Shown here: positions 44,022-54,054 of the stretch, in pieces
How positions within the stretch are numbered: the stretch's first letter is position 1
Layout of the letters: the number at the start of each line of letters is the position of its first letter
Source of the DNA: Nocardioides zeae
GTDB lineage: Bacteria > Actinomycetota > Actinomycetes > Propionibacteriales > Nocardioidaceae
Reading direction: 5' to 3'
NCBI RefSeq assembly: GCF_030818655.1
Contig: NZ_JAUTAN010000001.1
Location: 3,658,001-3,722,000, forward strand
DNA: 64,000 nucleotides
Notes under the pieces: generated by a model
What the model saw: only the letters and a program-made list of their open reading frames with translations
Told to the model about the DNA's origin: nothing
Database searches by the model: none
Position numbers and translations under genes: made by a program

Positions 44022-47000
44022 ATGGAGATGCGCAGGTTCGAGCTCGTCGACGGCTCGGCGGACAAGTTCTGGTCCATCGGCGTCGAGGGCGCACGCGTGG
44101 TCGTGCACTACGGCCGCAACGGCACCAACGGCCAGGTCAAGGAGAAGACGCACGGCAGCGCTGGCGACGCGGCAGCCGACGCCGCGAAGCAGGTCGCGGC
44201 GAAGGTGAAGAAGGGGTACGTCGAGGCGGGCTCCGGCGCCGCACCCGCGTCCGCGAGCACCCCGGCCACGAGCGCCCCGGCCGCGAGCGCCCCGGCCGCG
44301 AGCACCCCGGCCACGAGCGCCCCGGCCGCGCCGACCGTCGGACCTCCCGCGCCTGCCGCAGCGACGCCGACCAGCCCGCCCGAGGTGGATCGCGACGTAC
44401 CGGAGCCGAAGGCGTTCGAGCCCGGTGACCTGGGCTTCCGGTGGCACCCGCTCGAGCTGGCCGCGCTGCCGGAGGGTCCGGCGGCGCCCGCCGCTGACCC
44501 GGAGGGATCCCCGCAGGACGTCGTCGCCGCCTGCGAGGCCGCTGCGGAGGCGCACGTCGTCGCCGACACCTCCGACTACCGCCGCCACGAGTGGGTCGCG
44601 AGCCCGCCGTTCGCGGGTGTGCCCGGCGAGCTGACGGCCCGGTGGTGGCGGACCTACATGCGGGAGCACGTGCCCGAGGTCCACGAGAACGGCCGGTGGC
44701 GCCCCGTGACCTCCGCCGAGTGGCAGCAGGCGCGGGTGGAGGGGCGGAAGCTGAAGGAGTACGGCGGCCACCTCGACCAGCGGCAGCGCCGGGCGCGGGC
44801 CGCCGAGGTCGTGCTGGACGCGGCGGCCGCGCTGCCGCCCGGACTGACCGACCTCACCGGAGGGGTCCAGTTCTGCAACCTCGACGACGTCTCCGCGATC
44901 GCCGTCGACCTCGTCACCGACGGCCGCGCCGCGGTGCTCGAGCGGGTCACGTCGCGGGTCGCCCTCGAGTGGGCGCCGGCGCTGCGCGCCCTCGTGCCCG
45001 ACCTGACCGCGGCCGAGGTCGACGCCGCCCTCGATCGCACGCGGGCGCGGTGGGCCGAGGAGGGCACCCCGCGCTTCATCGATCCGGACCTCCAGCCCGC
45101 CCTCCTGCGCAGCGTGCTGCTGGCGAGCCCCGACGAGCACGCGGACCTCGTGGCGGGCATGACCGTGGGCTCGGACGGCTACCTCTCGTTCGCCCACCTG
45201 GGCCGCCTCGTCGCCGCCGCCGTGCGCCTGCCCGACGCCGAGTCCCGGCGGGCGCTCTGGGACCGGGTGGTGGACGCGTCCGAGACCGACGGCCTCCAGG
45301 TCGCGGACACCGCCCCGCTGCCGCCGGCCCTCGCGATCGGACTGTTCGGTGGGCCCATGTTCGAGCGGGCGGTCGCCGTGGTGTGCCTGAAGGGCCGCGC
45401 CGGCGAGGCCGTCGCGCTCGCCCAGCGTCTCGCGGCCCGCGTGGACGGGCCGGGCGCCGTGCCCGGGATGCTGCGGCTCCTCGCGCGGTCGAAGGCCGGC
45501 ACCGTCGCCCGCGACTGGCTCGTGGCCCACCGGGGGTTGCTCGCGGCGTACGAGGGTCCCCTCGACCGCGCCGAGCGGGAGGCACTGGCCGGGCTCGTGC
45601 GGGAGATCCTCGTCGTCGACCCCGGGTTCGCCCCGCTCCACCCGGCGATGGTCGCGGTCGTCGAGGAGGTGCGGCGGCTCGCCGCGCTGCCGGTGCTCGG
45701 CGCCGACGGTGCGATGCCGACGTGGTGGACGGAGGCGGTCGCGGCCGAGGAGGCCGCCGAGGTGGTCCCCAGCAAGATCAAGGTGCCGAAGAAGCTGCCG
45801 GTGTGGACGGGTGCGCTCCCGCCGGTGCGAGTGACCGACGGGGAGGACGAGGCCCGGCTCGACGCCGTCGCCACCGCCGCCGTGCTCGGCTCGGCCATGC
45901 GCAGCGCCTTGGACCCCACCCTCGCCCCGCGCCCCCTGGTCGCCGCCGTGCGCGAGCGCATGAGCGCCTCGGCTCGGGACGCCGTGGGCAGCGGCTTGCT
46001 GCGCGGCTTCCTCGGCAACGGGGGCGCCTCGGGGGAGCGGGCGCGCTGTTCCTGGCGTCGGGGTTCCTGGGGGCGGAGGGGTACGTCGCGGAGCTGACCC
46101 CGCTCGTCCGCGCCTGGCCCGGCGAGAGCCAGCACCAACGCGCCGTGCTCGGCCTCGACGCCCTCGCGGCCACCGGCACCAACGCGGCGATGCAGGCCAT
46201 CTCCGGCATCGCCGGCAAGTCGAAGTTCAAGGGCGTGCAGAAGGCCGCGAACGAGTCGCTCCAACGCCTGGCCGACCTGCAGGGCCTCACGGTCGACGAG
46301 TTCGAGGACCGGGTCGTGCCCGACGCCGGTCTCGACGAGCGCGGCGTGCGGGTGCTCGACTACGGGCCGCGGCAGTTCCGCGTCGGCCTCGGGACCGACG
46401 GCAAGCCCGTGGTGCACGCGCTCGGCGACGACGGCCGCCCGACGGGGAAGCCGCGCACGTCGCTGCCGGCGCCCACCAGCAAGGACGACGCCGAGACGGC
46501 CGCGGAGACGAAGAAGGAGTTCACGGTGCTGCGCAAGCATCTCACCGACGTGGCCTCCATCCAGACCACGCGGCTGGAGCGCGCGATGGTGACCGGGCGG
46601 GTCTGGTCGGCGGGCGACCACGCGGCGTACGTGCTGCGGCACCCCGTGCTCAACTCGCTCGTGCGGCCGCTGGTCTGGCGCCTCACGGAGGCCGACGGCA
46701 CGGAGCGGCTGGTGCGGGTGACGGAGGACCGGGAGTACGTGACGGTCGAGGAGGACCCCGTGGAGCCCGGCGAGGGCGCCACGATCGCGCTCGCCCACCC
46801 GCTCACGATCGACGAGGCCGACAAGGACGCGTGGCGGACGCACCTGCTGGACTACGAGCTGACGTCGCCCGTGGAGCAGCTCGACCGTGCGGTCTTCGGC
46901 CTCCCGGACGAGCAGGACGGACCGGCGCTGGCCGGCCTGCCGACCGGGCGGATCGGTCCCGGCGCGCTGTCGACCACGCTCGAGCGCGCCGGCTGGCGCC

Positions 47001-47296
47001 GCGGTGAGCCGCAGGACGCCGGCGTCATCCACGTGTTCACGTTGGCGCTGCCCACCCACGGGGTCGGCGTGGTGCTCGAGATCTCCGACGGCCTGTGGGC
47101 CGGGATGCTCCACGAGTCGGGTCCGCAGAAGCTGGACGCCGTGAGCCTCGTGCCGTTGTCGTACGTCGAGGGAGGCGTCGGCTACGTGTGGTGGGACCGC
47201 GAGGACCCGCGGCTCGACTGGACGACCGTCGACCCGGTGGTGGTCTCGGAGGTGCGTCGCACGCTCGCCGCCGTCGAGGCGAGGATGGAGGCGTGA
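44022..47296 (+). CDS. WGR domain / DUF4132 (MolR-like) protein (single-base frameshift)
   Basis: About 1,091 codons once one missing G near 46031-46035 is restored. N-terminal WGR domain (residues 1-75: MRRFELVDGSADKFWSI, VVVHYGRNGTNGQ). A Thr/Ala/Pro 15-bp-repeat linker follows (about 75-125), then a long helical region, and DUF4132 at about 760-1,060 (VLDYGPRQFRVGLGTDGKPVV, EFTVLRKHLTDVASIQTTRLERAM, VRPLVWRLTEADG). This is the E. coli YehI/MolR type. WGR domains elsewhere bind DNA ends or nucleic acid. First of four overlapping genes with MoxR, DUF5682 and VWA-SWIM. GTG 44010 is an alternative start. Confidence 0.85.
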
Positions 47297-48414
47297 GCGC
47301 GGCGAGCACCCCGGCCCCCCGCGTCCAGCGCCCCTCCGCCGAGACGCGCTGGGCGGACGAGCTCGACCGCCTCGACGACCGCGACCGCCGCACGGGCGCC
47401 CGGGTGCCCGACGGGTGGCGGCTCTCCCCGCGCAGCGTCGTCGACTTCGTGCTCGGCGACGCCGGCCAGCGCGAGGGGCTCGGCCTGGAGACCAAGTTCG
47501 TCGGCGACCGGGCGCTCGTCGAGCGGTGCGTGGTGGCCCTCGCGACCGACCGCGGCCTCATGCTCGTCGGCGAGCCGGGCACGGCGAAGTCGTTCCTCTC
47601 CGAGCTGCTCGCCGCCGCCGTCTCCGGCGACTCGACGCTCACCGTGCAGGGCACCGCGTCGACCACGGAGGACGCGATCACCTACTCGTGGAACTACGCG
47701 CTGCTCCTGGCCCGCGGCCCGAGCCTCGACGCGCTCGTGCCGGCGCCCGTGCACCGCGGCATGAGCACCGGCGCCGTGGTGCGCTTCGAGGAGATCACCC
47801 GCTGCCCGATCGAGACGCAGGACTCGCTGCTCTCGGTGCTCTCCGACCGCGTGCTCGTCGTGCCGGAGCTCGAGGACGAGCACCGCGTGCTCCACGCGCG
47901 CCGGGGATTCTCGGTGATCGCGACGGCGAACGTGCGCGACCGGGGCGTCAACGACATGAGCGCGGCGCTCAAGCGACGCTTCAGCTTCGAGACCATCCAC
48001 CCCATCGCCGACCTGCGGCGGGAGGCGGAGCTCGTGCAGCGCCAGAGCGACGCGATCCTCGCGGACGCGGGCATCACGGCCGCCCTGCCCGGCGACCTCA
48101 CCGAGGTGCTGGTGACGATGTTCGCCGAGCTGCGCCGGGGGCGCACCGCGGACGGGCGCCCGGTCGAGCAGCTGTCGACCGCGATGTCGACCGCCGAGGC
48201 GGTGTCGGTCGCGGTCGCGACGGGCCTCTCCTCGGCGTGGTTCACGGGCGCGCCTCCGCGCGGCGAGGACGTCGTCGGCGCGCTGCTCGGCACGGCGCTC
48301 AAGGACTCCGACGAGGACCGGTCCCGCCTGCGGGGCTACCTGACGCGGGTCGCGAAGGAGCGGGGCGGGCGGTGGCAGGAGCTGCACGCCGCCCGCGGTC
48401 TGCTCGATGGCTGA
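47293..48414 (+). CDS. MoxR-type AAA+ ATPase (YehL-like)
   Basis: 373 residues from GTG 47293, overlapping the WGR gene stop (GTGA). Walker A LMLVGEPGTAKSFLSELLAA (about residue 93), Walker B AVVRFEEITRCPIETQDSLLS, sensor 1 GFSVIATANVRDRGVNDMSAALKRRF with the arginine finger. MoxR ATPases work with VWA proteins as chaperones that insert metals or remodel complexes; the VWA partner is two genes downstream. GSTEDAITYSWNY-like loops (TASTTEDAITYSWNYALLLA) mark the YehL subgroup. Confidence 0.9.
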   Translation: MSAASTPAPRVQRPSAETRWADELDRLDDRDRRTGARVPDGWRLSPRSVVDFVLGDAGQREGLGLETKFVGDRALVERCVVALATDRGLMLVGEPGTAKSFLSELLAAAVSGDSTLTVQGTASTTEDAITYSWNYALLLARGPSLDALVPAPVHRGMSTGAVVRFEEITRCPIETQDSLLSVLSDRVLVVPELEDEHRVLHARRGFSVIATANVRDRGVNDMSAALKRRFSFETIHPIADLRREAELVQRQSDAILADAGITAALPGDLTEVLVTMFAELRRGRTADGRPVEQLSTAMSTAEAVSVAVATGLSSAWFTGAPPRGEDVVGALLGTALKDSDEDRSRLRGYLTRVAKERGGRWQELHAARGLLDG

Positions 48415-50866
48415 GGTCGGCTCGATGGCGGAGGTCCGCTCGACGACCGAGGTCGACGAGCAGGGCATCTGCTGGGTCCCGGTGCGCCACCACTCGCCCG
48501 CGGCCACGCGGGCGGTCCGCGACCTCGTGGCGCGGCTGCGGCCGGCGGCGGTGCTCGTGGAGGGCCCGTCCGACTACACCCGCCTCGACCAGCTGCTCCT
48601 CGCGCACGAGCCGCCGGTCTCCCTCATGACGTGGTTCCGGCGGGAGACCCCGGAGCGCACCGAGGTGGCCTACGCGCTCTACCCGTTCGCCGTCTTCAGC
48701 CCCGAGTGGCACGCGATCCGCGACGGCGCGGGCGTCGGCGCCGACATGCGGTTCGTCGACCTGCCGTGGCACGCGCAGGTCCTCGTCGAGGAGGGCGGGT
48801 ACGACGGGGGCCCGGCCACCGCCGAGGGCGCGGCCCTCCACCGCACCGACGAGGTCAGCGCGTCGTTCTTCGACGGGCTCGCGGCGTACACGGGGCGGCG
48901 GGAGATGTCGGCCGTCTGGGACGAGCTGGCCGAGATCGACCCGGGGCTGGGCACGGCGACGTACCTGCGGCGCGCGGCGTTGCTCGGCGCCGGGATCCGG
49001 GCGGACGGCGACGCCCGGCGGGACGACCGCGCGCTCGCGGAACGCGCGCTCGACGAGGCCCGGGAGGCGCACATGGCGGCGGAGGTCCGCCGGGCGCGGG
49101 CCGACCACCCCGACGGCGTGCTGCTCGTCGTCACCGGGGCCGCGCACACGGCGGCCCTGCAGGAGCGGCTGGCCGCCGCGCCCCGGGCCGACGAGCTCGC
49201 CGGGCCACCGCCGACCCCCGACGACCTGGAGACGGGGCACGCGCTGGTGCCGACGTCGTACCCGGCCCTCGACGAGCAGCGCGGCTACCTGGCGGGGCAG
49301 CCGAGCCCGGGCTACTACGACCGCGCCCACCGGGCGACCGGGGAGGACGCGCACGCGCTGACGGACACCGTGCTCGCGGAGGCGGTGGCCGCGCTGCGCG
49401 ACGCGGGCGTGGCCCTGTCGGCCGCCGACCTCATCGCCGCGCGGGCGGCGATGCTGGGCCTGGCGACACTTCGCGGGCACGCCCGGCCGTGGCGCGACGA
49501 CCTCGTCGACGCCCTCACGTCCACCCTCGTGAAGGACACGGTCGCGCCCGACGCCGCCACCAGCGCGGACGGCGGCCACCCGCTGCTCAACCGGGTGCGC
49601 GAGCTGATGCGCGGCGACGCGGTCGGACGGCTCGCGCCCGGCACCGACCTGCCGCCGCTCGTGCTCGAGGTCGAGGCGCGCTGCGCGGCGCTGGGGATGC
49701 CGCTGGAGCCGCAGACCACCGCGCACGTGCTCGACCTGGAGGACGACGCCGACCGCGCGCGGGCACAGCTGCTGCAGCGCCTCCGCGTGCTCGACGTGCC
49801 CGCCGCTCGGCTGGTGCGGGACGTCCGCGGTGCCGACCCGCAGGGCCCGATCGGCGCGCAGGTGGGCGCGCGGGTGGACTCGACCCAGGAGTGGCGGGTG
49901 CGGGGCGGCACGACGGTCACGGCTCGGGCGGTGCTGGCGAGCCGGTGGGGCGCGAGCATCGAGCAGGCCGTGCTCGCGGTGCTCGGCCGCCGGGCCGCCG
50001 AGGGCGACGTCGCCGCGCTCACCGGTGCGCTGCTCGATGCTGTGCTCTGCGGCCTCCCCGACCTCACGGGCCGGCTCCGCGAGCAGGTCGAGGTGGGCAC
50101 GCTGGCCCTCGACCGGCTGCCGGAGCTCGTCGAGCCGCTCGCGGTGCTGCTGCGGTTGCACCGGTTCGACCGGTGGTACGGCACCACCGACCGCGCGGAC
50201 CTCGGAGCGCTCGTCCGCCTCGTCGGCCTCCGGGGCGTCGAGCTGGTCGAGCGGCTCGGGCCGCAGGGCCCGGGCGGGCCGTCCGAGCAGCTCGCCGTGG
50301 CCCTGCGCCGCCTCGTCGACGCCGTCGTCGCGTCGCCCGCGCTCCGCGACCTCGAGCCACGGCTCGCGGCCGCGGTGGCCGAGCAGCTCGCGCGAGGCAG
50401 CACCCGCTCGGGCCACGCCCCCGAGGCGCTCGGCGCCCTCACCGGCGCCCGGTGGCTGCTCGCGTCGGTCGCGCCGCGGGACCTCGCCGCCGTCGGCCCC
50501 GAGGGCGCGCCGGACCCGGCGGGGACGGGGGAGTGGTATGCCGGGCTGCTCGCCGTCGCGGGCCACCTCGCCCTCGCGGCGCCCGAGATCTTCGATCCTC
50601 TCGACGCGGCGCTGCGGACCTGGTCGCCGGACGACTTCCGCCGCGCGCTGCCCGACCTGCGGCGTGCCGCGACCAGCTTGCTGCCGCGTGAGCGCCGGGC
50701 GCTGCTGGCGCACCTGGCGGCCGGGCCCGGCGGCGGCCCGTCCCCGGCGGGGCCCGACCTCGACGTACCGGAGGAGGAGCTCGCCACCCTCCTCACCCGG
50801 GAGGACGCGCTGTGGGCGCTCGTGGAGGAGCACACGGGTCCGCTACGAGCAGGTACGGCGCGGTGA
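48407..50866 (+). CDS. DUF5682 protein (YehM-like), possible TraB/TIKI-type fold
   Basis: 819 residues, 8-bp overlap with the MoxR gene. N-terminal third has ICWVPVRHHSPAATRAV, AAVLVEGPSDYTRLDQLL and LLVVTGAAHTAALQERL; the spaced His, Glu and GxxH motifs recall the TraB/TIKI/EreA clan of metal-dependent hydrolases (inference). The rest is helical, Ala/Leu-rich, with GARVDSTQEWRVRGGTTVTARAVLASRWG and no known motif. In enterobacteria the equivalent gene sits between the AAA and VWA genes, as here. Function unknown. Confidence 0.83.
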   Translation: MAEVGSMAEVRSTTEVDEQGICWVPVRHHSPAATRAVRDLVARLRPAAVLVEGPSDYTRLDQLLLAHEPPVSLMTWFRRETPERTEVAYALYPFAVFSPEWHAIRDGAGVGADMRFVDLPWHAQVLVEEGGYDGGPATAEGAALHRTDEVSASFFDGLAAYTGRREMSAVWDELAEIDPGLGTATYLRRAALLGAGIRADGDARRDDRALAERALDEAREAHMAAEVRRARADHPDGVLLVVTGAAHTAALQERLAAAPRADELAGPPPTPDDLETGHALVPTSYPALDEQRGYLAGQPSPGYYDRAHRATGEDAHALTDTVLAEAVAALRDAGVALSAADLIAARAAMLGLATLRGHARPWRDDLVDALTSTLVKDTVAPDAATSADGGHPLLNRVRELMRGDAVGRLAPGTDLPPLVLEVEARCAALGMPLEPQTTAHVLDLEDDADRARAQLLQRLRVLDVPAARLVRDVRGADPQGPIGAQVGARVDSTQEWRVRGGTTVTARAVLASRWGASIEQAVLAVLGRRAAEGDVAALTGALLDAVLCGLPDLTGRLREQVEVGTLALDRLPELVEPLAVLLRLHRFDRWYGTTDRADLGALVRLVGLRGVELVERLGPQGPGGPSEQLAVALRRLVDAVVASPALRDLEPRLAAAVAEQLARGSTRSGHAPEALGALTGARWLLASVAPRDLAAVGPEGAPDPAGTGEWYAGLLAVAGHLALAAPEIFDPLDAALRTWSPDDFRRALPDLRRAATSLLPRERRALLAHLAAGPGGGPSPAGPDLDVPEEELATLLTREDALWALVEEHTGPLRAGTAR

Positions 50867-53800
50867 CCGCCCCACCCGGGGCCTCGAGCCCCGACGAGGA
50901 GGAGCTGGTCGCCCGGCGGTGGCGGCTGGTGCTGGGTCCGGCGGCCGACGACGCGCTGGGCCGGCCCGTCGGCGAGGACGCGCGCCTCGACGACGCGCTC
51001 GGCTTCCTCGAGGAGGGCGCGTCGCGGACGGCGGGCTCGACCGGCTCCGGCTTCCTGACGAGCACCGACTGGATCAACGAGGTGCAGGAGCTGTTCCCGC
51101 GCTCGGTGGCCGACCGGCTCGTCGAGCGGGCGGTCGAGACGCGCGGCGTGGACGACCTCGTGCTCGACGCCGAGGCGCTGGCCGCCGTCACCCCGAGCCA
51201 GGCGCTGCTGACGGCGATCCTCCGCAACCGCAGCCTCATGGCGCCCCACGTGCTCGCCGCCGCCCGCACGGTGGTCGCGCAGGTGGTGGCCGAGCTCCTG
51301 GAGCGGCTGGCGACGCCGGTGCGCAGCCCGTTCGCGGGGGTGCGCGACCCCCGGCGTCCCAGCCGGCAGCGGGTGGCGGCGAACTTCGACGCGCGGGCCA
51401 CCATCCGGGCCAACCTCCGCAACGTCGATCCGGTCAGCGGCCAGCTCGTCATCAAGCGACCGCTGTTCGCCAGCCGGGTGCGCCGGCAGGTCGACCGGTG
51501 GCAGGTCATCGTCGCGGTCGACCAGTCGGGGTCGATGGCGAGCTCGGTGATCCACTCGGCCGTGACGGCGGCGATCTTCCACGGCGTGGGGTCGATCCGC
51601 ACCCACCTCGTCGCGTTCGACACCGAGGTCGTCGACCTCTCGGACCAGCTGGCCGACCCGGTCGAGGTGCTGCTCGGGGTGCAGCTCGGCGGGGGCACGG
51701 ACATCGGGAAGGCGGTGCGCTACTGCGCGTCGCTGGTGACCGAGCCGCGGCGCGCGATCGTGGTCGTCATCAGCGACTTCTTCGAGGGCGGGGACGCGGC
51801 GGTGCTCCACGGCGCGGTCCGGGAGCTCGCCGAGAGCGGGGTGACCGTGCTGGCGCTCGCCGCGCTGGAGGAGGACGGCACCGTCACCGTCCACGAGGAG
51901 GAGGCCCGCCAGCTCGCGCGGCTCGGGGCGCACGTCGGCGCCATGACCCCCGACGCGCTCGCGCAGTGGGTCGCGGAGGTGGTCGACGGACGGCGTGAGG
52001 CCGGGCCGCCGGCCGCGCCTCCCACCCCGACCCGGGGTTCGCGGCCCGTGATCCCCGACCTCGGCGGGCTCACGCTCGACGTCCTGCGCGACCTGACCAA
52101 CGTCGGCACGGTGCGTCGCGCCGAGCGGGAGGTCGAGCAGGGCACTGTCGAGGTGACCTTCGTCGAGACCGACGCCGGTCTCGAGGCGACCGCCCCTGAC
52201 GCCTCCTGCCTGCTGGGCGCCGGGTCCTTCGACGCGTGGCGCTGCGACTGCGCGGCGGGCGGGGGCTGTCGCCACGTCGTGCGGGCGGTGCTGGCGTGGC
52301 GCGCCAGGACCCCGTCGTCCCGGGGTCGTGGTGGGAGCCCTGCGAAAGGTGACGGCCTCGCACCACGACCCGAGGGGGGTGACAGCGGCGTCGACGCCCG
52401 CACCGGGGCGGCAGCGGCGCGGGCGCGGGCGGCGTACGGGCTCGTCGCCAGCGTGCAGCGCGGCGAGCGCACGACGGTCGTGCTCCACGTGCCCGCCGAG
52501 GCGACGGTGCGGTTAGGCGCCGATGCCGACCCCCGCTTCGCGCGCTGCGACTGCGGCCGGACCGGCTGCGTGCACCTCGACCACGCGCTGGTGGCCGTGG
52601 CGGCCGCTGGCGACCGGGCCGCTGGCGACCGGGACGCTGGCGACCTCGTGGCCCAGGCCCCGGCCGAGGGCGGACTCGCCGCGGCCCCCACCGCCCTCCA
52701 CGACGCCTGGCACGGGTGGTGGCGGCAGCTCGTGGGCCTTGGCCTCGGCTCCGCGGAGGAGCTCGTGGCCGCCGGGGTCGGGCTCGCGACCCGGATGGAG
52801 GACGCCGGCCTCGTGCACCCCGGCGCGGTCGTGCGCGACCTCGTCGCCCAGCTGGCCCACCAGGCCGCGCGTGACGCCGAGGTGTCCCCGGCTCGGCTCG
52901 TCGGGCTCGCCGGCGAGCTGGAGTCGCGGCTGCGGTCGCTCGGGTGGCCCGGCGGCGTGCCGGCCGCGCTGGTCGCCGGCGTCCCCGACGCCGAGCAGCC
53001 CGTCGGTGCCCAGCGCCTCGTCGGCCTCGGCGCCGAGCACCTCCACGTCGGGGGCTGGAGCCGGCTGCGGGTCTACCTGGGCGACGTGCGCTCCGGGGCC
53101 GTGCGCACGCTGACGGTGGAGGGCACCGACACCGAGGAGACGCCGGTGACCGCGCAGCGGCTGGGGGCGCGGACGCGGGCGGGCAGCACCTACGCCGCGT
53201 GGGCGGCCGCCGCCGCGGTGCTCCCGCGCAGCCGTCGGCGCGGCGCCGAGCTCGTGCTGCCGCGGGGCACGCCGCCGGTACGCCGCAGCGCGACCTGGGC
53301 GGTTCCCGAGGACTCGCCCCTGCTCGCGGCCCGCCTCGACGCCGTCGCGGTGGGGGTCGACGTGCCCGGGCCGTTGGCCCCGCGCGGCTCCGCGGCGGGC
53401 GTGGGCGCCGTGCGCGTCGCCTCCGTCGAGGACGTCCGCCACGACCCGCTCGAGGCGCGACTGACGGCGACGGTCACCGACGAGGTCGGTGTGACGGCCC
53501 GGCTCGAGCTGCCGGTCTCGACCCGCGCGTTGCCCGGTGCCGAGGGCGACGGCGGAGCGGCTGGCGTCGGGCGGGACGACGGCCGTGGCCGGCCGGTGGG
53601 TACGCCGCGCGGACGGCCTCGTCGTGCGACCCACCCTGCTCGACGGGGAGGGCGGCCCGCTCGTCGTGCCGCTGGGCGTGCCGCAGGCACCGGGCCCCGA
53701 CGGCTCGGCGTCGGGGGAGGCCCCGCCCTCGACCGACCCGTGGCAACGCCTCACGGGCGACGTCACCGCGACGGTGGGACGCCTGCTCGTGCTGGGGGCG

Positions 53801-53965
53801 CGTCGCGGGGCGGCGGGCCTGCGCAGCGACCTGGCCGACCACGCGGCACGGGCCGAGCGGCGGGGCCTGCTGCGGTGGGCCGGGGCGCTGCGGGCGGCCG
53901 CGGGGGACGACCTCGACCCGGTGGCCCTGCTCGACCTCGCCGTGCTGCTGGAGATGGCCCGCTGA
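50863..53965 (+). CDS. VWA domain-SWIM zinc finger fusion protein (single-base frameshift)
   Basis: About 1,034 codons once one extra G near 53551-53553 is ignored; starts at GTG 50863 overlapping the DUF5682 stop. VWA MIDAS: VAVDQSGSMASS (about residue 220), QLGGGTDIGKAV, VVVISDFFEGG. SWIM zinc finger at about residue 460: WRCDCAAGGGCRHVVRAV. A second CxCx4CxH run (RCDCGRTGCVHLDHA) occurs at about residue 562. In E. coli these are separate genes (yehP, yehQ); here no stop or clear restart separates them. A palindromic repeat (52319-52372) is translated between the two Cys motifs. Confidence 0.83.
52319..52372. repeat. TCGTGG-family palindrome inside the VWA-SWIM coding sequence
   Basis: Same arms and loop as the intergenic copies (GGTCGTGGTGGGAGCCCTGCG, then GCCTCGCACCACGACCCG). 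It is translated in frame as a Gly/Arg/Pro-rich insert (SSRGRGGSPAKGDGLAPRPE) just after the SWIM domain. The nearest family member by sequence lies 1.6 kb downstream, immediately after this gene. Confidence 0.85.
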
Positions 53966-53972
53966 CCCTCCC

Positions 53973-54027
53973 CCCGGGTCGTGGTGCGAGGCCTGCGGAA
54001 AACGATGGCCTCGCACCACGACCCGGG
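53973..54027. repeat. TCGTGG-family palindrome after the VWA-SWIM gene
   Basis: CCCGGGTCGTGGTGCGAGGCC pairs with GGCCTCGCACCACGACCCGGG around a TGCGGAAAACGAT loop. It starts 8 bp after the operon stop codon and lies before the convergent methyltransferase. Probable bidirectional terminator. Confidence 0.88.
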
Positions 54028-54054
54028 GGCGGGGAGGTGAGGGAGGGCAGAGCC

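Noticed and set aside
44250..44340. CRISPR-like repeats in the WGR protein gene
   Set aside because: The 15-bp units are in-frame Ala/Thr/Pro codons without spacers; it is a protein linker.
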